From Myrmaecium sp. VS I D KN 1 (Eukaryota; Ascomycota; Dothideomycetes; Valsariales; Valsariaceae): a stretch of DNA of 64,000 bases. Below are positions 55,055 to 64,000 of this stretch, piece after piece; within the stretch, counting starts at the first letter, position 1; every line of letters starts with the position of its first letter. The DNA is taken from NCBI GenBank assembly GCA_019775845.1, contig JADQAV010000038.1:726812-790811 (forward strand), written 5' to 3'. The notes under the pieces were generated by a model. That model made no database searches. It saw only the letters and a list, made by a program, of their open reading frames with translations, and was not told the DNA's origin. The translations under genes and the position numbers were made by a program.

Positions 55055-57479
55055 ATGGCTCCGCTACGCCTGCGTATCGATGGGGTCAAGTTCCGCGACG
55101 CACACGACCGCGAAGTCACCTTACATGGGATCAATGTTGCCGGAGATGCGAAATTCCCCGCCAAACCGGATCAGCCCTCTCATGTCGCGGATGGTTTCTA
55201 TGATGCCGACCATGTCTCTTTCGTGGGCAGGCCGTTTCCCGTCGAGGAAGCTCATATCCACTTCACTCGCTTGAAAAGATTCGGATACAACACTATTCGC
55301 TACGTCTTTACTTGGGAGGCGATTGAGCATGAAGGGCCTGGCATATACGACGACGAATGGATCCAGCACACAATCTCGGTATTACGGATTGCAAAGAGCT
55401 ACGGGTTCTACGTGTTTATGGACCCGCATCAGGATGTTGTACGTAGCATCACGTCCCATACTGAGAACATGACCTAATATCTCTAGTGGTCCCGATTTTC
55501 CGGAGGTTCTGGGGCACCCCTTTGGACTCTATATGCTTGTGGACTTGACCCAAGGGCCTTTGACGTTACTGAGGCTGCTCTGGTGCACAACACCTATCCG
55601 GACCCGGAAAACTACCCCAAGATGATATGGGCTACCAACTATACGCGTTTAGCATGCCAGGTCATCTTTACTTTGTTTTTCGCCGGTGCCGCATTCGCGC
55701 CGAAAGCTATCATCGACGGCAAAAACATCCAAGATTATCTTCAAGATCACTTTCTTGCCGCTTGCGGATACCTTGCAAAGAAGATACATGAAGCGGGTGA
55801 CCTGGAAAATGAAGTTGTGATAGGTTGGGAAAGTCTCAACGAGCCACATCGCGGCTTGATTGGATGGAAAGACCTGACCGTTATACCCAAGGAACAGCGA
55901 TTGCAGAAGGGCACATCTCCTACGGCGTGGCAAGCCATATTGACGGGCTCAGGTAGAGCTTGTGAGATAGACACATGGGATTTTGGGGGCATGGGACCTT
56001 ACAAGTCTGGCTCACTTCTAGTTGATCCGGAGGGCATATCGGCATGGCTGTCGCCGGATTTCGACGATACCAAGTATGGATGGAAACGGGACCCCGGTTG
56101 GAAACTAGGTGAATGTCTCTGGGCACAGCACGGAGTATGGGATCCGAAAACCGACACCTTGCTACGCAAGGATTACTTTGCTAAAGACCCGCTCACGGGT
56201 GCTAGCATTGACTACGAATACTTCACGAACCATTATTTCATGCATTATTACAGGAAGCATCGAGACACCATTAGGAGCGTTTTCCCCGGAGCTATCCTCT
56301 TTTGCCAACCCCCAGTCCTAGAAGTTCCGCCTTCCATCCAGGGGACCGAGGATGATGACCCGAACATGGTTTTTGCACCTCATTACTATGATGGCGTAAC
56401 ATTAATGATGAAGAAGTGGTGAGCATCCATCCTCCTCGGTATGTTTCTTGAGCTGATGAATGCATTTAGGAATCGTTTTTGGAATGTTGACATGTTTGGT
56501 GTATTGCGAGGACGATATTTGAGTCCTGCGTTTGCCATCAAGATTGGAGAGACGGCGATCCGAAACTGTTTGCGTGACCAATTGATCGCTATACGAAAGG
56601 AGGGTCTAGATTACATGGGCATACATCCTTGTGTCTTCACCGAAATCGGGATTCCTTATGACATGGACGATAAATATGCGTACAGAACAGGCGACTATTC
56701 CAGTCAGGTTTCCGCCATGGACGCCAACCACTTCGCTATCGAAGGGAGCAGAGCAAGTGGATTCACGCTTTGGGTATATGTAGCCAACGTGAGTGGATTA
56801 AGCCGGTCATATGGATCAAAACTAATGGATACAGAACTCGCATCAATGGGGCGATCAATGGAACGGCGAGGACCTGTCTATTTACTCTCGCGACGACCGT
56901 CCTCTGCCTGGAGGTCCATCGCTGCGAAGCGATTCGACGCGGTCGTTGGATGTTCAATCTCCTTCGTATTCTGAAAGTAGGTCTTCCGAGACCTCAAACG
57001 TCAATCCAACAAATCTTAGAAAGACGCTCTCTACAGATGGAATGAGCCCTGACGGAAAGATAGCCGCGGACGACCGGGAACACCAAGGCCTTCGAGCCGC
57101 GGAGGCCTATGTCCGCCCGACGCCTGTCGCGACCCACGGAGACCTTTTGTCATACGGCTTTGACCTCCGGAACTGTACCTTCACGTTGTCTTTGTCCGCA
57201 CCTAGTTCGACAAAGGAAGCGACGCCCACAATCATCTTCCTGCCCGACTTCCACTTCCCTCCTTCAGGATACAGTGTCGAGACTTCCGGGGGCAAGTGGG
57301 ACGTCAGCGTCGATGATGAGCACGATGGTTCGATACAAGTACTGAAATGGTGGCATGCTGAAGGTGATCAATCCATTACTGTAAAAGGCATCGTGAGAAA
57401 GCAGGGTGCGCCGTTGGGCGGGGAGGAAGAGGAGGGTTATCTTGAACATTGCCAGCAACAGAGGTGTGCGGTTATGTAG
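55055..57479 (+). CDS. EGH1: GH5 sterylglucosidase / glucosylceramidase-like, Egh1
   Basis: 759 aa in four exons (55055-55438, 55487-56418, 56470-56788 and 56835-57479), close to yeast Egh1 (764 aa). Members of this glycoside hydrolase 5 subgroup (EGCrP2/Egh1) cleave beta-glucosides of ergosterol and related lipids and keep sterylglucoside from accumulating. The N-terminal block reads LHGINVAGDAKFPAKP. The acid/base Glu is in GWESLNEPHRG (E247) and the nucleophile in CVFTEIGIPYD (E497). The barrel also carries TIRYVFTWEAIEHEGPG and FMDPHQDVWSRFSGGSGAP. A C-terminal beta domain (YDF-type, with TIIFLPDFHFPPSGYSVE) completes the family architecture. There is no signal peptide. The protein ends in the tetrapeptide CAVM, a possible prenylation signal. 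Confidence 0.93.
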
Positions 57480-58109
57480 ACCGGGATCATGTCATGATGG
57501 TTCGACTTTCTCCGGTACCGGGCGTTTCGGGGTGTTGAAGCGCATACATACTTGGTACGAGCATGTATCTGATTACTTTTCGGGGCGTAATTGACTTTAT
57601 TTTTGTTTGCGCGCGCAAGTTTTCCTCGAGCGTTATAAAACATATACAGTAGGCATGCGACGATAAAGTCGTCCTTCGGGGGTGTCTGGACTCCGCTTAA
57701 TAAATTGATCGATCGTTGGTGAGGGCCCAGGTGACAACGCGTTTAGATGTCGCGCGTTTGAGCCCAATCTTCGAGCCTCACGCATATATATATGATGACT
57801 GCAGCCAACGTAAATTTTTAGTAAAGCGCTGCAACCTGAACACATTCTGTGCATTCTGACCGACTGCGACGGCCTTCGAGTGCGCATACGCGCGTGCGGG
57901 TGTGTTGGCTGACAACTAATAGAGATCTCCTACGGCTGCACCCTATTTGACTGACCTTCCTCCACAAGTTTCGCCGCGGTGGACCGACGCGAACTCCAGC
58001 TCTTCCCCACCATCAAGTTAAAGGTGAGCAACTGCGCTCTACAACAGAGGCCAAGTCCGCTCACACTATAACTAGGTCTTCCTCACCTCTCGCGGCATAT
58101 CTTCTGGTG
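57480..58109. promoter_or_regulatory. EGH1 3' end and MSN5 upstream region
   Basis: About 630 nt between two plus-strand genes. A CATATATATATATG stretch lies near 57,781. No other motif is seen, and no tRNA despite several TTCGA-type words. Confidence 0.4.
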
Positions 58110-61100
58110 ATGGATAGGCCCGGCTTGCCCCTGCCGGCCAACGGATATGTCCCCGACGGCGGCAGCCCGGATCTTGATAGAATCCTGCAAGCCCTCGATG
58201 CGGTCTACAGCACGGGATCCTCCAACGAACTTCGCAAGAGTGCGTCGTCATACCTGGAAGATGCCAAACGAGCACCCGATGCCCCGTCCCTCGGCTACAC
58301 GCTCGCTCTAGACAAGACCCGGCCGGCCGTCCTCCGCCATTACGGGCTGTCGATGCTAGAATACTCTGTCAGGTACGCCTGGGAAGGATACAGTGAGGAG
58401 CAGACTGGCGCACTACGGGAATATATAGTCCAGCTTGCAACAAGTGTAGGCCCTGAGGACCCGACGTATCTACGCAACAAGATTGGTCAGCTATGGACCG
58501 AAGCGGCGAAGCGGTCCTTGGGAGCCGAATGGGCCAACATGGACCATTTGCTCGTACATCTGTGGGAGACATCACTGGAGCAGCAGGCGCTGGTCCTCTA
58601 TATTCTGGAGGCCCTGTCTGAGGAGGTCTTCAACCGAGAGGATCAGGTGGCCGGATTGCGGGGCCATGAATTAGGACGAGCGTGTGTGGAGATCTTCGCA
58701 CCGGCCGCCGTCCTCGCTCAGCAATCCGTGGAGCGTGATACAAGTGTTAACGTTCGGTACGGGGACGATGGTTGGATCAAGCGCATGTGTGATCTGCTTG
58801 ACTGGTGCCTGAACGGCGACATCCTGCACGATGAGCGCGTCCGTAACTGCGCCATCCGGATCGTCCACGCGCTGAAGGCGGCCGTCTCTTGGGTGATGTT
58901 CAAAGCCATATCCGCGACTCGTGTTGTTGATTATATATGCAAAGCTTTAGCTGTGCCTGTTCCCTCGTTGCAACAGGTGAAACCCCCCCTCGCGCACCCT
59001 GTCTGCACGGCTTTCTAACCATTGCGCCGGCAGGTCTCCGTGGAAACACTGAATGTAATTTTCAGCCGCCCGCTCCACGCGCACGAGGACGACTTCGTCG
59101 AGATAGCGGGGCCCATGTTCAGCGCGCAGAGAGTGAGTCTGCTCGCCGACGTCTACAATTGGACGATCCTTGGTATGGACGTGAACGATCTGGACGATCA
59201 GAAATACTCCCTATGCAAGCGGATCTCCGAAGTAAGAATTTTCAGACGTCCCGGCAGTTCGGTTCATTGACAATCATAGTTATGTGCAAACCTCGCCTCC
59301 CTGCTTGAGCGCCGTGTTGAGCTTGTGGCGGACGGTAATGATCTTACCAATTTATACGTGCTGTTCTTCAATATATTCCAGAATCCAAGCTTGGTGGTCT
59401 CAATCCCCGTGCTCCATGCTTGGACCGGACTTCTTCGGGCACGAGGGATTAGAGACTCCGAGGCTGTGGTACGACTGATTCCAGGGTTGCTCGAGACTTG
59501 CTGTTCTCGACTCGTCCGCTACGAAGCCTTGCCCGAAGACGCAGAGGAAGTGACGCTTCTCTTCTTGAACGAGGATATCGATACTGTTCCCGAGAGACAC
59601 TCCTTCCTTGGGAATTATAGGAGGTATTGCGTGGAGGTAGTTGAGACGATCGTTCGACGGACGCCTTTGGATGCGATGCGTCACATCCTTAGTCAAGCCA
59701 ACTCATTACTTGCGGGCCTTTACGTTGGGCAGCCGGGTTTTCAACGTAATTCCCTTCGCGCTCTACCGTCAAACGTGGCATGGAAGCTGACATTCATCGC
59801 CAGCTCAAACCTTCACGAAATACTCTATTCCAGTGCTACGAGTAGATGCTCAGATTGCCGTGATAGATGCGGCTCTGAAAGGATATCTCAAATGGGTCTC
59901 TGCCCGCGGTGCTGACCCGCAGCAAGACGTATGTTTCCGATGACAACTTACGATGACTACCTACTGACGACGCAATCAGGAACGCGAGATGACCTTCATA
60001 CAAGATGCGCTGGAGAGTTGGTGCCGGGAAGTTATGACTATCAAGTTCGAGGTATGTGAAGCGCTTACATGCCGCTACATCAAGGCTGAACGCATATTTT
60101 AGGACCCCGAAATCAGGAGGAAGATCAATCAACTTCTTGTCACTTTATCCACAAAAGCCCTGCAGTCCCGGCCTACTTTCGCGTTGAGCCTCCTGGAGTA
60201 CCTCTTCAACGTGTCGCAGCCGGATTTCCCTGAATTTCCTTCTTATTCGCACGCCGTCAAAGACCTTGATCGTGCCTGCAGTACCGAAATGCAAAGGCTT
60301 GCAATAGCCTTTCCAAATGAGCTCATGGTACGCTCCATGCCTCTCGTAAATCCGCGACATATATCTCACAAGGACAATAGGAGCATTACGACGATCTCGA
60401 GCGTAAAATCAATGATACCCTTGCCGTTTCTGGAGGCGATGACCGCCAGCGTATAGCGTTTCAGTCTTTCTTGTTCATTATAATGTAAGTTCGTCCCAGA
60501 TGTTTCGACGTCTAGTCTGACCACTTCCTTTAGTCACCGCTCATCTCACCTCGATCGTGCGGCTCAGGAGGCCAAACTCCAACAAATGCTGCAGCCTGTC
60601 AAGGCGGCGTGGCAGAACCCCGAATTAACTCAATCTTTATCCTCATTTTCTTCTTTTTGCGAACTGGTCGGATTTGGCGGCCTTCCGGAATTTTTCGCGA
60701 AGCATAACTTTGCTCAGGTGGAAGAATGGTCGGCGCAGCCCCTAGATGCCGAAGGGCAATCACTGCAAGCCAATATCACGACGCGTTCGCAGGTATGTCC
60801 TTGCTTAACCTCTTGATGTAGCGATCCTAACGAATAATAGCAACTGCCGTTGGGACTTGCACGCACACTCTTGGATGCTTCAACTCTCAAGCTCCAGGAT
60901 GAATCCCAAGCGATGGCGCTCGCATCCTCTCTATGGGCCGACGTGATACCAGCTATTCTTCCGAACCTGCTCCAACTAGTCAGGTTAGTATATTTTCGTT
61001 TTCTTTCCTACTACCGCAGACATTTATTGACACCTTGAAGCCACGCCCAAGCATTCAACAACATCGAGAACTGGTCTCATCTTCCTGGCCCATTGCAAGG

Positions 61101-62302
61101 CGTTATTAAGCGAGTCCTCACCGACCGCTTCTGGCAAGCCGGTATTTCTACAGAGAGCCGGGATGAATTCTTTGCTCGTGTAAGCTCATCAAAATCCACC
61201 TTCGAAGGCTTCGCGTCTACAGTACGTGGAACCGTACGCCAGATCAGAGAACAGTGCTACTGGATCCTCTATAGCATGTCCAGGTTCCGGGACCGTTTCT
61301 ATGGAATTCCGGACTTGCCCGGGCCGCTGAGCGCTGCACTCTTCAGCAATGCTCGGGGCTTATCGTCTCACCACCTCTCCGTGCTACTGAACATGGTAAC
61401 GCAGCTCATTGACGGATGTCCGCCAGAGTGCAGAGGCCATTTTCTTCCTCCCTTGGTGTCGGGCTTATTCATTGAACTTGATACGAAGATAACTAGTGAA
61501 TGGGCTGCGGTGAATAAGCAGATCAGTGAGCGGGGTGATAATGACGATCTAGGCGATGAGATGAAGACGGAGAGTATCCTGCGCCAGCTAACGCACTCGT
61601 CGATGCTACTTGTGGCCTCGCTGCTCGACTACCAGCGCAGCGGTAAGTACTACGTCGTCATCTGTCAGAATCATGAACTGACAAGTGCCAGAACTCCCAC
61701 AGCGACAAGCACCCGAAGGCGTACCGAAGAAGCAGACCTTGTGGAGCTTCATCATGAGCACGCCGCAAATCCTCGAACCTGTCCTCGTCTTCTGCAAAGA
61801 CATCATCCGCGTGCGCGATTCGCGGTCCTGCACTCTCAGCCTGCGCGTCCTGCGAGGTAACATCAACCACTTCAAAGAGAACTCGCCGGTGCACGACTTC
61901 GTCTGCCGCGACATCCTCCAGGCCGCCATCACCTCGCTCCACGAACCCTACTTCGTCGACGTGCAGAAGGAACTCGCCGGCCTCATCGCGCAGATCATCC
62001 TCCTCGATCTGAACATCTCCCGCCCCCTCATCCTCTCCCTGCCCGGCATCGACGAGGGCAAGGTGGACAAGCGCCTCACGCAGCTGCAGTCCGCTCCCAG
62101 CGAACGTCTCCAGCGCGCCATCGTACTCGATCTGCTCGAAACCGTCCGCGGCGTGAGCATCCACGAGCAAGGCCGCATCAAGCGTCCGCCGCCGAAGACA
62201 CCCAAGGTGAAGCAGGAGTACACCATGGCGGTCGAGGAGCAGCCGAGGATCGAACGTGGCGGCTCTCCCACGTTGGTCGGCGTCGCCGAGATGTTTGGAT
62301 AA
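58110..62302 (+). CDS. MSN5: Karyopherin Msn5 / exportin-5 family
   Basis: About 1223 aa, nearly identical in length to yeast Msn5 (1224). The model has 11 exons: 58110-58976, 59034-59231, 59280-59745, 59804-59928, 59980-60051, 60103-60327, 60381-60484, 60534-60792, 60841-60983, 61041-61642 and 61692-62302. All phases agree. Msn5/KapL exports phosphorylated transcription factors and imports others, with Ran-GTP. The N-terminal importin-beta region has RPAVLRHYGLSMLEYSVRYAW. The exportin-1-like part follows (NKIGQLWTEAAKRSLGAEWANM, then HLWETSLEQQALVLYILEALSEE). Later landmarks are YSIPVLRVDAQIAVIDAALKGY (across exon 4), EQCYWILYSMSRF, and MSTPQILEPVLVFCKDIIRVRDSRSC. The start is the ATG at 58110. 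It has the most introns of any gene in the window. Confidence 0.94.
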
Positions 62303-63082
62303 TTTTGACGCCTCTCTGACCTGCAAGCCGGCGCAGTTGCTTGCGCTCGGGCAGGTCCTCCTTTTGTTTTACGATAATTCTCCATCCCCTTTAACATTTT
62401 CTCCTCCTCCTAGTTTCTGTTGCATTGCATTGGACGTCGCCACCAATCAGGCTGCTCGTCATTTACTTTACTTGTAATCAGCCAGACGTCGGTATCTGTT
62501 TGTTTCTCTCTGCTATCTCCCCAAAACAACGGCGGCCGACTGTATATAGAAACATACAAAAAACCTAGATTCCTGGCCTTTTTCTACTTTACATATGGAG
62601 GCCCTGCGTGGCCGGGTGAGGGCGCTACTGTGCGGAGTTTAAAGACGGAAAATTGCCAAATCGTGTTCCCTTGAGATACCAAAATATATACAGATGTTTC
62701 GCCTCAAATTTCGCTGATTCGAACGCCGTCCATTCTGTGTGAACCGGGAGTCATCCATTCCATTTCAATCCTTCCTTCCTTTTAACCTTCCAGTCAACGG
62801 CGAGGACCCCTACCGCAAGAGCTCGTTGGACGCAATCGCGGCGGCAGCTTCCGTACCCCCTCAATCATCGTTCAATCCTGTTCCTCCTCTACCATCCATT
62901 TCCAGCCTTTGCATTCCTCTCCTTTCACACTGTCCTTTGCGCGCGTCCATGAGCATGAGCCGTCGTGCATGTGTAGACTGGTGAAACCCTTCGTCCTTTC
63001 CAAGCTCCATATCAGCATGACCCAAATTCATCATACAAAGTGACCATCCACCCCCCCAAAAAAAGGGTGTGAGGAGGTGTCC
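62303..63082. other. Intergenic region between convergent genes
   Basis: About 780 nt with the MSN5 3' end and the end of the small mitochondrial gene. It has a more AT-rich patch at 62,480-62,700. No gene is supported. Confidence 0.4.
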
Positions 63083-63586
63083 TCACTGCTTCCCCTCCCT
63101 CTCTCCAGCAGCACCACCAGCCTTCTTCAACGCATCCAGCCGCTCGCGGTTCCGCTTCCCGAGCACGCGGAGCGTGTTGCGCTTCTCGATCTCGGCCATC
63201 TTGTCCCAGTTGGCGATGCGGGAGAGGGTGCCGTCCTGGTTGACGACGAGGGGGCCGAGGTGGTCGAGTTTCACGGTGCCGCCGTTGACGGCCAGGGTGG
63301 TCGTCCCTTCGCCCGGGGCTGGCAGCGGTAACGGCCCGGATGCGGGGAGCTCGATGGGTGGTTGCTCGGAGTCGGTGGGTTGGGTGGTGTCGGGGTCCGG
63401 CACTGCGGTTACGCTGGGTTGGTGGTCGGAAGGGGCGGAGGAGGACATGTTGGCTGCGGTGGTGTGGAGGGTGCGGATGCTTGTGGGTGTGGTAGTGCTT
63501 CTGCTCGTGAGGGGAGAAGCGGTTCTGAAGAGGTACCGGTTTGGTCGTGCGGTAAGTGCGCGGGTGATGATGGTGCGGCCGTGCAT
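63083..63586 (-). CDS. Small mitochondrial protein with conserved NWDKM motif, unknown function
   Basis: Single exon, 167 aa from the first ATG at 63586. The N-terminus (MHGRTIITRALTARPNRYLF) is rich in Arg/Thr with no acidic residues, a strong mitochondrial presequence. A Pro/Ser/Thr-rich linker follows, then a compact C-terminal block: GTVKLDHLGPLVVNQDGTLS, RIANWDKMAEIEKRNTLRVL and GKRNRERLDALKKAGG. Similar short proteins with this block are widespread in ascomycetes; I do not know a characterised function. The helix rich in Arg/Asn/Glu might bind RNA or a respiratory-chain partner, but that is speculation. Confidence 0.8.
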   Translation of the reverse strand: MHGRTIITRALTARPNRYLFRTASPLTSRSTTTPTSIRTLHTTAANMSSSAPSDHQPSVTAVPDPDTTQPTDSEQPPIELPASGPLPLPAPGEGTTTLAVNGGTVKLDHLGPLVVNQDGTLSRIANWDKMAEIEKRNTLRVLGKRNRERLDALKKAGGAAGEREGKQ

Positions 63587-64000
63587 GAGGTTGTTCACTT
63601 TATAGCTTGGTGATCAAGGGAGAGAGGGAAGGAAATAGATATATGCGCCGAGCCATGGGCTGAGAATGCGTCAGGAGCTACGAAATACATTTCGACGGCG
63701 TTCGAAGAGTGCAATGGGAGGAGTTTGTGCCAAGGGTCGAGGTTTCTAGAAGCAGATCCCATTGGATTGGTCGGAATCTGGGGTAGGCTGAGCTAATAAA
63801 TTACAATACATCTTCTGCCTCTATAAAACAGTGTAATCTATGAAAATCCAATAACATAAGCGATGCGAGTGGGCGGCTCATACTTATTCTTCGCCTTTTT
63901 CTTTCTCATTTCGGTTCGAGTTTTTGGGATCCGTAGCTTTATATATTTGTACAAAAAAGCCAAGATAGATACTGAAAGTGGTGGAAATTTGCAGAGAGAC
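63587..64000. promoter_or_regulatory. Upstream region of the small mitochondrial gene
   Basis: About 410 nt to the window edge. A TATATATTT near 63,940 and other AT-rich words are present. No further gene is visible in the truncated end. Confidence 0.3.

Noticed and set aside
57700-57800. Possible tRNA around TTCGA words before MSN5
   Set aside because: No cloverleaf arms or A box could be paired with the TTCGA word.
1-64000. Biosynthetic cluster, transposon, virus-like element or defence locus
   Set aside because: No PKS, NRPS, terpene, transposase, reverse transcriptase, integrase, capsid, terminal repeats or NLR-type genes are visible; the genes are mainly housekeeping.

Overview
This is a gene-dense, GC-rich stretch of nuclear chromosome from a filamentous ascomycete fungus (Pezizomycotina). 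The evidence is short GT..AG introns (mostly 50-100 nt, several with CTAAC/CTGAC-like branch sites), a Zn2Cys6 regulator, a Fig1 family calcium/fusion protein, an augmin HAUS1 subunit (lost from budding yeasts) and an SPX-RING protein. The class within Pezizomycotina cannot be fixed from sequence alone. I count 25 protein-coding genes. I saw no rRNA, tRNA, CRISPR, transposon, LTR element or virus-like remnant.

Layout. 0.5-9 kb: an Fcr1-like Zn2Cys6 factor (+), a 2.5 kb non-coding stretch and a 1417-residue disordered protein (-). 9.5-15 kb: MON1 (+) and a large membrane glycoprotein of unknown function (+). 15.6-25 kb: cytosolic serine hydroxymethyltransferase (-), COG3 (-), FMP25-like RCC1 protein (+), FIG1 (-). 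26.7-33 kb: HSP12-like (-), NIF3-C-terminal-like (+), SPX-RING (-), JJJ1 (+). 33.6-43 kb: RMND1/MRX10-like (-), VPS41 (+), a low-complexity Gln/His/Pro protein (+). 43-50 kb: GRASP protein GRH1 (-), TGS1 (+), HAUS1 (-), protein-isoaspartate methyltransferase (+), secreted cupin-like protein (-). 50.6-63.6 kb: Dip1/Ldb17/SPIN90 (-), DNAJC3-like ER chaperone (-), sterylglucosidase EGH1 (+), karyopherin MSN5 (+), small mitochondrial protein (-).

Functionally this is mostly housekeeping. Membrane traffic is well represented: MON1 (part of the Rab7 activator), VPS41 (HOPS, a Rab7 effector), COG3 and GRH1 (Golgi), Dip1 (Arp2/3 activation at endocytic actin). Two J-domain cochaperones and four mitochondrial candidates (FMP25, MRX10, the 167-residue protein, and possibly the NIF3-like one) are also present. 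The genes are not arranged as a biosynthetic or defence cluster.

The most unusual signal is compositional. Many genes switch within the reading frame from a C-rich 5' part to a G-rich 3' part of the coding strand, whichever way they face. The switch gives unrelated proteins Gly/Glu/Arg/Val-rich C-termini. Other points of interest are an in-frame hexamer repeat in HAUS1, a 27-nt exon in VPS41, a CaaX-like C-terminus on the EGH1 glucosidase, homopolymer A tracts in two 5' leaders, and tandem splice acceptors of which only one keeps the frame. Exon boundaries below were placed by hand from splice consensus, frame and family conservation. No search or alignment could be run.
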